Below, in pieces: positions 22,838 to 34,144 of a stretch of DNA of 64,000 nt; the stretch's first letter is position 1; every line of letters starts with the position of its first letter. A program made the translations under genes and the position numbers. Below the pieces are notes generated by a model, which saw only the letters and a program-made list of their open reading frames with translations, was not told where the DNA came from and ran no database searches. Source of the DNA: Pardosa pseudoannulata (taxonomy: Eukaryota; Arthropoda; Arachnida; Araneae; Lycosidae); contig CM063507.1 in the NCBI GenBank assembly GCA_032207245.1, positions 95,433,895 to 95,497,894 of the forward strand, in the 5' to 3' direction.

Positions 22838-23153
22838 TATAAATTAAAATGAAGTTAGGATCCTGCATGTGGTCATGCTGTCCCTTCATCCCTCATTCTA
22901 GAAAGCATTGCTTTTTTAATGTAATTATTTATAAAATTTTGTTTTACTCATTATAGGAAGTGCTTATTAAGTGAATCTTGAATGTATATAGAAGTTAGCC
23001 TCAAATCCAGAATTGTCTGGACCTCAGTGATTCCAAATTTGAAACTTTTGTCTGGATTTTGAATTGCTTGTTAATTTTTTTTATGTAAAAAATAATGTTA
23101 ACACACTTCTATTTTGTAAACTTGTGCACAAAGTCCAAAATTAATTCGCATCA
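22838..23153. other. MCTP intron, no feature seen
   Basis: About 300 bp of AT-rich sequence with no recognisable element. Confidence 0.4.
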
Positions 23154-23157
23154 TTAA

Positions 23158-24579
23158 CCCGTTAGGGACGAGAGCTGTTACATGCAAACTGTGTGTACAG
23201 GCCGGGGCATATTCATCCACTAAGCTTAATACTCAATTTCAGAAAGTACACATTAAATAATAATGGATAAAATGTACACTTTACTTAAAATTCAAACACA
23301 TTTTTAAATATGTGATTAAAGATATCATGATTTCAATCATAACAAAAAAGTTTAATTAAAATAATTGTTATTTAACAATAAAAATATAGATATATTGTAT
23401 TTTATTATAAAAGTACTTAAATATAGATACAAAATATAAAAAGACATTAAAAATATTTACACTTAACATTATAAAATACTTGAAGAATATTGTAATAAAT
23501 TAATATTTCAAAGCTGTATGAAAAATCTCAAAGCACGGATGAGTGCCGAGACTGACATAGAACATTATACATTTATAAGAAGTGTCGTCTTTTATTGTGT
23601 TTTGAGCAAACTACACATCTCCCTAAGTTTTTTGCCCTCTTTTTCAGCTCACAATTTGGAAAATTACTTGAAGGATGGTTTTCTTATAATACACATAAGT
23701 ATAATGAGACCCAAACAGACATTCATTTCTCCAATTTTATAACATCATCAAATTTTTTTGACGATCAGACTGTAAATGTGCTTGATTCATTAACATCTGT
23801 TTCTCAGATTTTTTTTTTTTTTTGCATGGGAATTAGTTTCTTCTACAATAATTTGGATCTTGTTCAACAAATGGATCATTGAAAAACAAATTTAAAAAGT
23901 TTAATTCAGTCTGCATGGGCACTGAATTTTTTTTCATATTAAGTCCTGGTCTTTGAATTAAAATTAATTTAAAGAAGTTCATCTTTGTCAGAACTCTATT
24001 CACATGGAGAAATCGGAACCAATATATTACTTTATTGTTACCTTCTAAATTAGAATCAAAAGATTTAAAACTACTATATAAAGAATTCAAAAAATTTATA
24101 GCTGTTTCAGTGTCATCGTCTGAAACATCCACAGACGGATCATTCATAACTTTAGATATTTCCTCCTCAGAAAGATAACGTGGTCTTTTAGCTATGGTTA
24201 CAGAAATGATTCTAAAAGTAGAACCTATGTTAGAATATATCCCATAAAATCCCATGATAAAATAGAATCGAAACTATAAACAACCACTTCAAAATGAGTT
24301 TAAAAGGCTCTTTACAACGTGTTACCCTTTTCACCCGCTAGCACATGTTTATGTTTATATTCACGAAAATCCAATAAATCACAGACACTTGACGGACCCT
24401 ATTTTGACCTCATAGAGAGAAATACTAATGTACAAGACCAATCTTTTGAAAGGAACATGGATTAGTAACGCCATCTGATAGTAAATGTTTCATTCCAAAA
24501 CCACGGCACAACTGTTCGGTGTTAGTCCCTGATCGGCATCTAGCGTAAATGCATATTTGCAGCATTCATCCCGAACAGG
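23158..24579 (-). mobile_element. piggyBac-like element with partial transposase
   Basis: Left end TTAA then CCCGTTAGGGACGAGAGCTG. The right end, read inward, is CCTGTTCGGGATGAATGCTG next to TTGA (a mutated TTAA). The 1.42-kb length is less than a full piggyBac. Minus-strand coding survives for the N-terminal part (23833-24255) and for the C-terminal Cys-rich tail (about 23510-23660), with the catalytic middle missing. Confidence 0.75.
23510..24255 (-). pseudogene. piggyBac transposase remnants (N- and C-terminal)
   Basis: The 140-codon frame 24255-23833 has an N-terminal acidic region (LSEEEISKVMNDPSVDVSDD) and ends with FLNLFFNDPFVEQ, like the start of the piggyBac DDE region. Lower down, frames near 23660-23510 read LGRCVVCSKHNKRRHF and, in another frame, LGTHPCFEIFHT, which together are the C-terminal Cys-rich domain with frameshifts. 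The catalytic region between them is deleted. Confidence 0.65.
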
Positions 24580-25169
24580 TTGAGCAAGTATCTGTTAAAG
24601 CTAAATTCTAAAAAAAAGAATGAAGATGTTAAATTGTCATTCCAGGTTTAAACTTACAATCAAAATACAATAGTTTCTTGACCAGCTGATTCTTCTCAAA
24701 TACACATTTGAATGTCTTCTTTGACAGACCCTCCATTTTATTTTTTCTATTTTCACAACTAATTTCAGGAACTTGATATTTTAATCAAATAAAATGGAAT
24801 AATCTTTGCCTTCAGAATTTTTTTTAAATATTGAGAGGCTAACAAACAGTTATAAAAATTGCTAATTGTAACATGTAAAATTTATGTAATTAATAAATAT
24901 GTGTAAACAAAAATGATGTGAAAACCTAATTTTAAATCATTAGTTACAAAATTTATAATCGATGTTTAAAAAAAATAACAGATAGAAAAATGTTCAGATT
25001 TCAAGACATTCTAAATTTTGGATCCATGGATATTAGACCCACTACTGTGCAATACTTGTATGTATCCATTGTTCATGTTATTTAATTCTAATTTTCCTAA
25101 TATGAAATCAAATTTTAAATATTTTAAAATGAAAATACTTGCATTAATTCCTAGCAATTTCAATTTTAG
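24580..25169. other. MCTP intron, no feature seen
   Basis: AT-rich sequence with no recognisable element, ending in acceptor CAATTTTAG. Confidence 0.4.
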
Positions 25170-25244
25170 ATTAGAGCTAGTTTCATTACATTTACACCTA
25201 AAGAAACAAAGTATATGCAGCAAGAACAGAGATTTAAGAGAGCT
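25170..25244 (+). CDS. MCTP: MCTP exon g (pre-membrane linker)
   Basis: A 75-nt in-phase exon (25 codons) from CAATTTTAG to GTAAGT. It reads IRASFITFTPKETKYMQQEQ, then RFKRA. The 'ra...TFTPKE.KY' stretch followed by a charged helix matches the linker between the last C2 domain and the membrane part of MCTP proteins. It is hidden within a longer chance frame that starts upstream of the acceptor. Confidence 0.88.
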
Positions 25245-25332
25245 GTAAGTATTTTCTGTTTAAATGACATATTGCCCACCATAGTAATATAGACTGGATT
25301 TGATATGAAATGTTTTTCTGTTTCTCTTCTAG

Positions 25333-25452
25333 ATATTTGTGAAAAATGTAAATAGGGTGAAGATGATGCTCTTTGGCATAGTTGAAGTTATTAGATTTCT
25401 CAATAGCTGTTTTTTGTGGGAGTCGACATTACGAAGCATTACTTCTTTTGTT
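25333..25452 (+). CDS. MCTP: MCTP exon h (start of the membrane region)
   Basis: A 120-nt in-phase exon (40 codons) from CTTCTAG to GTAATT. It reads IFVKNVNRVKMMLFGIVEVI, then RFLNSCFLWESTLRSITSFVV minus the last residue. The 'N..RVK......E....SCF.WES..RS...F' signature is characteristic of the MCTP C-terminal domain just before the first membrane span. Confidence 0.92.
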
Positions 25453-25582
25453 GTAATTATTCTTTTTCTTTTACATAGTTTTACATTTTCAGTATTTCAA
25501 CATATATAAATTACTAATTTCAAAATTTCACAGTAATGGTATTACTATTGGAATTTATTAATATATTCCGTTCTTGTATGTA

Positions 25583-25759
25583 CATGATTTCCGCACACTT
25601 GGAAAGTCATGGAAAATCATGGATTTAGACAATGGATTAATTTTGTCATGGAAAAATCTTGATTTTTCAAGTAAAATGAGTAAAAGTCATGGAAAGTCAT
25701 GGATCTGCTAAACTACAGATTAAAAAAATGCATTGAATTATTAAAATATTCTGCTCCTG
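25583..25759 (+). mobile_element. Short GTCATGGAAA MITE, 6-bp TSD
   Basis: 177 bp starting CATGATTTCCGCACACTTGG and ending ATTCTGCTCCTG, flanked by perfect 6-bp repeats TATGTA (25577-25582, 25760-25765). The first 150 bp are nearly identical to the start of the element at 8796. It is an internal deletion derivative of that family. Confidence 0.75.
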
Positions 25760-25765
25760 TATGTA

Positions 25766-26085
25766 AAACTTAAATACTTAAAGCAATTTATTATACCAAT
25801 ATGATCTTGAAATAAAAACAAATTTATCTCATATGCAATTCAGTAGAATAAATTAATCAGTTATATATTTATTTTCTCACTGAAATATATTCTAGGATAA
25901 GTTTACATTAAAATTGTAATTTAAATAAATGTGTAAATTCTTTTTTCAAATTATAAATGGGACCAGATGATTGTCAAAGAACTAGAGCATTCCCTTTAAA
26001 GTTTACATTTTGTCTTTTTGGCACAGATTTCAAGTTTCATTTAATTTGGAGTATTTATTTCACAGTTTAGAGCTTCACTGCTATA

Positions 26086-26132
<47 letters not shown>

Positions 26133-26455
26133 AAACTTTAATCCCAGTCTAATTCGTTCTTGTAACCAATCTTAACTACAGTACATCAAATCAAACAAAA
26201 TCTTAATGTGATTAGATGCCAAGTATCTAGAAAAATTATTAAGGCATTTACTATCCTATATGTTTAGTTACTTATAATATATATCTTTTTTTAAACTTAA
26301 AAAGTTAAAATGATTTTTGTTCTAAATAAGATGCCTTGATTATATAAAAGGATCTAATTTACCCAGGATAGTAATACGAAATTATAATAAAATTTAAATG
26401 GTATTCAATTCTGAACTCACTTATAGGCCAAAAGTGCATAAATGCAACTTTTCGA
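25766..26455. other. MCTP intron with (AT)n microsatellite
   Basis: AT-rich sequence. A perfect (AT) run spans about 26086-26127. No other feature. Confidence 0.5.
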
Positions 26456-27003
26456 GAAATTTGAAGCTTTTAGGTCATTTACTAGTTAATACTATCAAAA
26501 ACATTCATAATAATTTTCAACAAAATACTTTAAGAACTTCTTGAGAAATTACATTTCAAGTTTCAACATTTCATTAAAAATACCGTTCTGAGAAAAACGC
26601 ATTTGAAGTTTATGAAAGCAACTTTAACTATTAAAAAATTAAAATACATGTTTAAAATTCCCCACACTTTCCTGCTTCAAAACTTTCTACTTGCCAAGTT
26701 GCTAATTATTAAAAGTACTAGAAAAATGTTTACATTAACCTTCATGGAAATTTAAAAAGTTTTGTCCAAAAAATGCTCTTTAAAAGTTTTTAAATTCACA
26801 AAATCCAGTTCCGAAGTCACTACTTCCGTTTTGTTTTGACAGCTGTTACTGATGTTTAAACAGCTGCAACTTTTCTATAAAATGTCATAGAGACAAAACA
26901 AAAACAGATTTAGAAGCCTAAAAGTTGAAAGTTTACAATAATAGGAAAATAAAAAATTTAGTATTTTTGGTAAAAAATGACATTTTCAATGTAGACGGAT
27001 ACC
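26456..27003 (-). mobile_element. TTAA MITE, copy 2 (one end lost)
   Basis: The sequence aligns with the 46858-47847 copy from its middle (AGGTCATTTACTAGTTAATAC) to the end TAGACGGATACC, which abuts TTAA at 27004-27007. The other half is missing. The orientation is opposite to that of the 13556 copy. Confidence 0.8.
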
Positions 27004-27399
27004 TTAAACAAAAAATCTATAGCAATCCAGTTCTTCTTTGCTTGTTTCTGAAGAACTGCTATAATTTCTATAATATATGCTGTGTTGCCACATACAGAGT
27101 GGAGAAAGAGCAGAATAAATTGATTCACTTCTGTTCACATTCCTCTAATGTAGTATTGTACATTGTGCTGCATGTCATAAGATATCATTAGATGTCAGAA
27201 AATATGTAATTTTACAAATATTGATATATATTGTTGAATATTACAGTAGAACCTCGGTATAACAACTCCCTGTGGGTCCAACATCATATGGTCATTGTAA
27301 CGAATTGAAAAAATAATAAAAAAAAATTGCCTAAAGAAATAATGCAACAGTACATACCTAGAGAACACTTCTATTTATTTGTATTTCCATTACTGAATT

Positions 27400-27790
27400 T
27401 AAAAATAAAAGTCTTTGATTGACGCCTGTTTCAAGTTCATTTGGGAATTTTTCATTGTCACGGATTCCATATCTGTTAGATTTTGAAGAATATCTTCTGA
27501 ATTAAAATGTCCTTGAAAATATTGATGCAAGGCATTGATTGTATTAAAGGCTTCTTTTTCAATCACTTTTTCAAAAGCTTAGATGATTTCTTCTCCACTG
27601 TCAGAATCGCAGATTTCTTCTTTTCCGGTAATATGGGCAATAAAATCGTCCTCATTCAAATTTTCTTCGCAGTTTTTTTCTTCAAAGTTTCGTCTACTGC
27701 AACAAACTCATCAAAAGATAATTGAAGATCTGGAAATTTGACACTAAGGAGCTGGGTCATTTCATTAGTGTCTGGATTATCATCTACTTA
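27400..27790 (-). pseudogene. pogo/Tigger transposase C-terminal remnant
   Basis: Minus-strand frames read PDTNEMTQLLSVKFPDLQLS and FDEFVAVDETL. After a frameshift, NEDDFIAHITGKEEICDSDS leads to a stop, then FEKVIEKEAFNTINALHQYF and finally SIKDFYF. The acidic region followed by a short coiled segment and an 'S.xDFY/F' end is the usual tail of Tigger-type transposases. Broken by at least one frameshift and one stop. Confidence 0.6.
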
Positions 27791-27828
27791 GGGCATTAAT
27801 GTCATACGTGACGAAAGGGTCCCTTTAA

Positions 27829-28468
27829 CCCCCCTAAGCGGTTCGCACGTACAATTCCACCAAACCAATGATGTCTTCAAAAGGTACAATTTTAGACCTC
27901 CAAAAACATTCCGAAAATGAATGTAATGTACATTTTTGCTAGTACTTTCCTCCATGGAGTTTTGCAGTAGGAGGGTCAGGTCGATTGTTTAGGAACTGCA
28001 CCCCTCTTTGACTGACATTTATTGAGGGATGCACCCCTACCCCCTGAGGCACAAAGACGCTATCTTTTCATGGCTTTGTAAATCTCTATTTCGAAGTATT
28101 TCGTTCGCGGTAACAGATGTATCTCTCATTGCACCACTTAAATATCTTGGATGACTTTCGTAAAAATTATAAATAATTCTCTCAAAGAATATTTTTATTT
28201 GTACTTTTGAAATCCATTATTTCTTATGGGATGATCATCGAGACTTGATGAGCTTTAGGTGTATTTAAAATTAACAATCTATAATATCTATTTATATATC
28301 TGTTTATAACCGGAAGTAAAGGGACAATAACGAAGGTGGGTTTCTTGTATTTCATTCCAGTCGACAAAGGGTGAAAGAAAAAATCAAAGAACGTTTGGGG
28401 CACTGACACAGTAAACCTTTAGTGCATTTTTGGGAGATTTTTTTCCTGGATGTGTTCCACTCGGAGGG
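27829..28468. mobile_element. TTAA-flanked element (piggyBac-like ends)
   Basis: TTAA at 27825-27828 and 28469-28472 bracket ends CCCCCCTAAGCGG and CCACTCGGAGGG, which form an imperfect inverted repeat. It is nested within the pogo element. I found no transposase remnant in its 640 bp. Confidence 0.55.
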
Positions 28469-29315
28469 TTAAACAAACACAAAGAGAGGAGTACAGGTTT
28501 CTTGAGGTTGCACCACAGTACAATAATTTAAAATAGCCCACTTGCTCATTAGTTCTGCTGTCTAAAATTGGTGGTTGCTCTAATGAAAAATAATACACTT
28601 GGGGTCATTGTAATGATTCAAAATCAACATTATTCCTATTGTAAAATAATTGGGACTTTTTAAGATGGTCATTGTAAGGAAGGGGTCATTATATTGTGGG
28701 GTCATTAAAAAGAGGTTCTACTATATTATTTTTTTCATTTTTATATATTGTATGGCATTAACAACATTAAGTAAAAACATTCAAAAAAGTAAGTTTTGTA
28801 AAAGCTAGAAAATTTGTTAAACTTCACATTTTAGAATAATTTTTCTTTTATAATCAGTACAAAAAACTTAAAATTATTTAAAAGAAAGCATTTAAGTTTT
28901 AATTTCACATTATATCAGTCAATATTAGCAGATGTCCAAAATTTGATAATCATCATTCAAAATAGTGACCAATATTTGTACAATATTGACCAATATAATT
29001 GAACTACCCGGGTTAAACTATATATATACTTTAAATTTGTATTATTACATAAAAATAATACAAATTAAAAATATATAGCATAACTAAACATGTAATAAAA
29101 ATATATATAGTCATCTTATATTTCACTTCCATTGTTTACTCTTGTGTAGTTTTTTTTTTCTTTTTCCCTGATAATAAATAATTATGTAACATTATGCTTT
29201 TTAGTAACACATTATTTGTCATAAAATGCTACATTAAGCTTTATTGTATGGGGAAAATAAGTTTAAAATGTGATATAAATAGTTAATATAATTATAGTTA
29301 TTTTCTTTGCCTTAG

Positions 29316-29444
29316 GTGTTTCTTGTGATAACATATACCTTCGAGTTTTACATGTTACCAATTGCCCTGTTGATACTGTATGTAAAGAATTACGTTATTT
29401 ATGCTCTTACTGGAAGACAAATAGCGTCAAGAGATGAGGATGAG
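29316..29444 (+). CDS. MCTP: MCTP exon i (first membrane span)
   Basis: A 129-nt in-phase exon (43 codons) from TGCCTTAG to GTATTT. It reads VFLVITYTFEFYMLPIALLI, then LYVKNYVIYALTGRQIASRDEDE. With SFV of exon h it forms the first long hydrophobic span. 'FEFYM.P..LL' is the MCTP hallmark, and the acidic RDEDE begins the loop before the second span. Later exons were not found in the remaining 34 kb, apart from a weak candidate at 30834-30863. Confidence 0.92.
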
Positions 29445-30147
29445 GTATTTATATATATATATATATATATATATTCATGTATTACTTGCAGGTAATGTGT
29501 CTAAAAACATTTCTTTATTTAAAGATTGATTATTCAGCTGCAAAACAGCTTCACTGTTTCATTATAACTATTGAATTTTTTCAAAGGATACTTTTTTAAT
29601 ATAAATCTTGTAAAAGTTTAGCTGTATGGTTTAAAAAAAAGTATTGTTTTAGAACCTGGAAAATATATTTTTCCAGGTAATCAGGTAAATAACAAACAAG
29701 TGGGTACTTTACCAAATGATTAAAATCTCATTACTCTTATATTTTTAAATATATTTTTCAAAAATACATATAACAGCATAATGAGAATTTATAATTTTTT
29801 TTTTTCAATTCTGTATATTTTGTTATACAATCTTACCCTAGATGTTTGGGCCAATTAAAAGAAATCCTAGTTAGCTCATTTGTTTTTGTACTTTTTAGAA
29901 CAATGTAAGTAGATGTAAATCATTGCACAATGTTAGGTATTTTGTTTTGCTATTTATATTACATTCATTTCACTGTTACGTTATAATCAAATTATTCTTT
30001 TCTATTTCTCAAGATACCTTCTACCTTTCCATTCATGTTTTTAAATTATTAACTTGAGTTTCTAAAATTTCATTTTTTTTTATATAAGTTATTCATTTTG
30101 ATAGTAGTTTGCAGGTATCTTTTTTGTAATGTGTTTCATTTATGTGT
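29445..30147. other. MCTP intron, no named feature
   Basis: Begins with an (AT)n run at 29450-29473. Otherwise AT-rich, with no recognisable element. Confidence 0.4.
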
Positions 30148-30152
30148 GTGTG

Positions 30153-30184
<32 letters not shown>

Positions 30185-30223
30185 TATGTATACACACATA
30201 TGTATACACACATATATATATAT

Positions 30224-30262
<39 letters not shown>

Positions 30263-30283
30263 TATGTATGTATATATATATAT

Positions 30284-30322
<39 letters not shown>

Positions 30323-30360
30323 TATGTATATATATATATATACATACACACACACACACA
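30148..30360. repeat. Alternating purine-pyrimidine tract, (TG)n(TA)n(CA)n
   Basis: About 210 bp of almost unbroken alternating pyrimidine-purine steps, starting with (TG)n and ending with (CA)n, so the two ends are mutually complementary. A unit of about 70 bp (TATACACATATATATAT...) appears twice in the middle. Several chance frames of only Y, I, C, V, H and T arise here and are not genes. Confidence 0.9.
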
Positions 30361-30833
30361 ATCTCAAAATTTAAAATTAAGATAATAAATAAATGCTACT
30401 ATATGTATAATCTGTTTGCTATTAAGTTTCACTGAATATCAAACAACCAGTAAAATATTTAACCAAATATTTGGCCATATATGGAATATTTGGTTACAAT
30501 TTAAATTTAAGTGTTTTCATGATATACAAATTTATTGTAGAAAAATCTAACTACTTTGTGCCTTATGTAAATCTATTGTTATAAAGTTTAATTACTTTTC
30601 ACATTAAATAAATTATTCTGAAACAGATAAGCACATGTCATTTCTACTTGAATTAGTGTAGACTTTGACTTTTAAATTGAATTTGTTAGTTTCTAATAAC
30701 TGTTGTTTTTCTTGTAGAGAATTTTGTACATACATTTGAACTTTATTATAAGCTATGTAACACAACTTTGTTGAGTGATTTAATCTGGCATATACAATTG
30801 CTAAGCTAAGCAGTTTTGTTGCATTTCAAATAG

Positions 30834-30863
30834 GGACTTCAGTCAACAAGGGGATTAAAAAAA
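30834..30863 (+). CDS. Candidate 30-nt MCTP micro-exon
   Basis: After a plausible acceptor (TTTCAAATAG), ten codons in phase 0 read GLQSTRGLKK and end at GTAAAA, a weak donor. The phase fits exon i, and the site is where MCTP isoforms vary in a charged loop. The evidence is only splice-site shape and phase, so this may be chance. Confidence 0.22.
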
Positions 30864-31243
30864 GTAAAAAATCATGTAAACCACCTTAAAATTTGTGTTA
30901 TATACTTGTGTATCTTTACCGTCAATTCTTTATTTATCCCAACTAAATAATCAGTGTTTTAATAGTCTATTCTACAAGAACAATATTATATCTGTAATAT
31001 AAACACCTGCCTATCTACATACATTTTTTATAGAAAATGTTAAGAGTTTAAGAATAAAATAGAAAGTTAAGCATTTGCTTTAGAAGTGAAAAGATAGGTA
31101 TTATATAATGCAAAGTATGATTACTCAGTGATGAATGAACTGTCTTAGTAACTGATGAATATTTGTTGATAAAACGTTTGATGCGTGTGTAGATCTGTAA
31201 CAGTTTTCACTTCTGCAATAAGAAAGCATTCTATTTATGCTTT

Positions 31244-31845
31244 GGTTTTAGTATCTAATTTTTTTTATTAATCACCCTCCTATTTATAATATTTTTTTAT
31301 TTGTTTCAATCATGTTACATATTTGCTATTTCAAAAAAAAAAATTGTTTGGTAACCAAAATTTATGCAGTAAAAGAAAACATTATTTATTCAGGTTTTAA
31401 TATCTAAAAATAAATTTTTATTAATCACATTTCTTTTTATAGTAATATTTATTTATTTATTTCTGACATGTTACATATTTGCTATTTCCAAAAAAAAAAA
31501 ATTGTTTGGTAACCAAAACTTATGCAGTAAAAGAAAACATTGCAGGTTTTAATATCTAAAAAGAAATTTTTATTAATCACATTTCTTTTTATACTCATAT
31601 ATTTTTATTTATTTCAGTCATGTTACATATTTGTTATTTTGAAAAAAATATTTTTACTATTTGGTTGCCAAAACTTATGCAGTGGGAAAAAAAAATATTT
31701 TTGCTGGTTTTAAATCTTTTTATAACCTTTATCATTTATTAATCACCTTTCTATTTATAATAATATTTTCTGTTATTTCAGTCATGTTATATATTTGCTG
31801 TTTTGAAAAAGAAAAATTTCACTTTTTGGTTTCAAAACATTGACA
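31244..31845 (+). repeat. Tandem repeat, about 4 copies of a 150-160 bp unit
   Basis: The unit starts at GGTTTTA(A/G)TATCT (31244, 31393, 31545, 31706) and contains TTATTAATCAC(A/C), then CATGTTACATATTTGCTATTT, a run of A, TTTGGTAACCAAAA and TTATGCAGTAAAAGAAAACA. Spacings are 149, 152 and 161 bp. The last copy is the most diverged. AT-rich and non-coding. Confidence 0.85.
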
Positions 31846-32366
31846 CATTTAGCTGAGTTGAATATTTGTTCAAACTGCTGAACAGGCAATATACCTAATA
31901 TCAACGGAATATTCACTATATCCTTAATCACGACAACTTTTAGATCATGACACTATGCATGATATGACATTATTATATGCTTTAGATTGGTTAGTGATCC
32001 AATGGCAGTGGATATGTAATTTGAAATGGACATTAAGCTGTATATTCTGGTCAAATTAGACTGGTATCAAACAATTCATTATAACACTTAAATCAAAACT
32101 AATCATTTTTCTCAGATTGCATCCTTTTGCAGATTAAAGTCTTAATCAGTACTAATTTAATTTTATTACTGGAATTATTTATTGTACTATATTGAGGTTG
32201 CACTAAGCAAGATATTCCTGTATCATCCAAATAGTAATTCACAGATTGAATCCAAATTTAGGAGGACTTGCCAAATTTTAAGTGTTATATTTCTGGCAAC
32301 TCTTGCAATTCTGATATATTGCAGTGTTTTATTTATTTTTAAATTATTTAGATATTATATGATTTA
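31846..32366. other. No feature seen
   Basis: AT-rich, probably still MCTP intron. No ORF, repeat or RNA gene that I can support. Confidence 0.4.
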
Positions 32367-33023
32367 TCCCCTATATAATAATAGCCTAAGTTATCTGTAC
32401 GTCTGTCCTCGATTTTATGAAGCGGTCGGACCTGGAATGGATAGAGTCATCTATAGTTAGCAAAATTCAAAGAGAGTAATGTTTATCTTCTCCTAAACTA
32501 TCGATCCGATTCTAAAATAAATTGGTATAAATATGCTTCATATCACAGCTAAAAATACTGCCTTCTTTAAAACGTTCGAAATCCACCCCTTCCCATCTAT
32601 TCAAGCTTTTAATGCCATTATTTCAACTCCTATTTTCCCCATTTAAGAGCAGGCGATTAAATTTATCAATTTATTAATCACACAGCAAATAGGTAAAAAT
32701 AAAATTTTACTAGCATTATGACGTCATTCCTTTAATCACCTCATTGAATCATTTCTTATTTTAAATTATTTAAATTAAGCCTTATTTTCATACTTTTTAT
32801 CATTGAACTTAGATATCAAGTCAATAATTATCTTTTATATTTGGCTTAAATAATAGATTAGGTACATATGTGATAATTTTAAATTGAATCATAGATTATT
32901 TTTTGTTGCAAGATAATTCTCAGCCAACCAACAAACCATTTTTTCCCTGCCTCATATGGTACTTAACAATTTGGGAAAATTAAAAATTTTACTTATCCCG
33001 TCATATGACGGGCTGTATGCTAG
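32367..33023 (+). mobile_element. Non-autonomous Helitron, copy 3
   Basis: 657 bp starting TCCCCTATATAATAATAGCC and ending with the perfect hairpin CCCGTCATATGACGGG, six bases, and CTAG, between A and T. This is the cleanest copy of the family and defines its termini. Confidence 0.82.
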
Positions 33024-34044
33024 TTTTAAAAATATTTACATATTTTATGTGTTTAAATTAATAAAACGTTTGATTTGTTTTTATATTATTTAATTACTTT
33101 ATCTGCAATCTTCTGATGTAGTTGTTGTTGAACTAAATGTAACCAAGTGATGTTATGATCATTAGATTTGACTTTTTTTTATTTATTTTTACAAGCAGGG
33201 GTGCTTGTGCTCTGAAAAACCTCGAAATTTCTGGGATTTTGCACTAACTATCTGAATTTCAGGAGAATTAAAATTATGAATTATTTCCTCTTACAACTTT
33301 GTTAACTTTGAAAGTGAATCGGTGAATACACCTTGTTCTCTGTCTCTTCAATAATCCTCTATTTGCTCTAAATGTGGTCTACTAGACTTTAAATCTTAAA
33401 ATAACAAACTGAAACTTAATAAAATACATTGACAGCCCTTTGCAGAGGGGTGTTGAGAGAATTAAGTGTTATTTACAGTTTTGAGGGATTGAAGTGTTTA
33501 TAGATGAAAGTCATAGTATCTATGAGACATAATGCATAATAGCAGTTAAAAGTTAAAGCTGTTAAAAAACACAGCTGTCATGGAATGAGGGCAAAAGTAC
33601 AAGCACTAAATTTTAAATATAAAATATATAAACATAAAATTAAATTATATTAAAATATAAATATAAAAATTAACAAAATAATGTTATACACTTAATGAAT
33701 TTTAAATAAATTGTTTTGTTTCTTTTCATCTTTAGACCTGTTAAGGATATTTTTTTTATTATTATTAATTATGAACGAAGGAAAAAAATACAAACAATTT
33801 TTTTATAAATGTATGAAACATTTGATACTTAGAAACGATTTTTCAAATTAACACAATTTTTACATGATAAATCCTTCATTAAAGTAATTATACCAAGCAA
33901 TGCTCGAGTGTTATTAGTTAAATAGAAGAAAATTTTATTCTTTATTTAAAGAAGTAATTCTGGTAGTTCAAGAAAATTTGATTTTATATTTTATTCAGAG
34001 TAAAATTTATTGTTATTAAATGTATATTTACAATACTTTTATAT
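33024..34044. other. AT-rich region before the first gap
   Basis: At 33196 the sequence CAGGGGTGCTTGTGCTCTG looks like a hAT end. A matching inward-facing AGTGCTTGTACTTTTGCCC occurs at about 33590, but without a full terminus or target duplication. Otherwise nothing recognised. Confidence 0.35.
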
Positions 34045-34144
34045 NNNNNNNNNNNNNNNNNNNNNNNNNNNNNNNNNNNNNNNNNNNNNNNNNNNNNNNN
34101 NNNNNNNNNNNNNNNNNNNNNNNNNNNNNNNNNNNNNNNNNNNN
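34045..34144. other. Assembly gap (100 N)
   Basis: Exactly 100 N, so a scaffold join of unknown true length. It truncates the Gypsy RT on its left side. Confidence 1.

Larger units (their letters stand above)
27244..28723 (-). mobile_element. pogo/Tigger-like element (nested TTAA element inside)
   Basis: Ends CAGTAGAACCTC and GAGGTTCTACT(A) between TA dinucleotides (27242-27243, 28724-28725) are pogo-superfamily ends. The minus strand keeps the transposase C-terminus at about 27780-27400. A 640-bp TTAA-flanked insert (27829-28468) interrupts it. Confidence 0.75.
27008..29014 (+). repeat. Family X repeat, copy C (hosts a pogo element)
   Basis: Begins within the family at the CTTTGCTTGTTTC segment, is interrupted by a pogo-like element (27244-28723), and resumes to the end CTACCCGGGTTA (29003-29014). 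The resumed part aligns with 10660-10937 of copy A. Confidence 0.55.

Noticed and set aside
30093..30435. Six overlapping frames of 73-97 codons on both strands
   Set aside because: They encode only Y, I, C, V, H and T from the alternating TG/TA/CA tract; low-complexity, not genes.
33196..33600. Possible hAT element with CAGGGGTGCTTGTGC end
   Set aside because: The opposite end lacks the terminal bases and no target repeat is visible.
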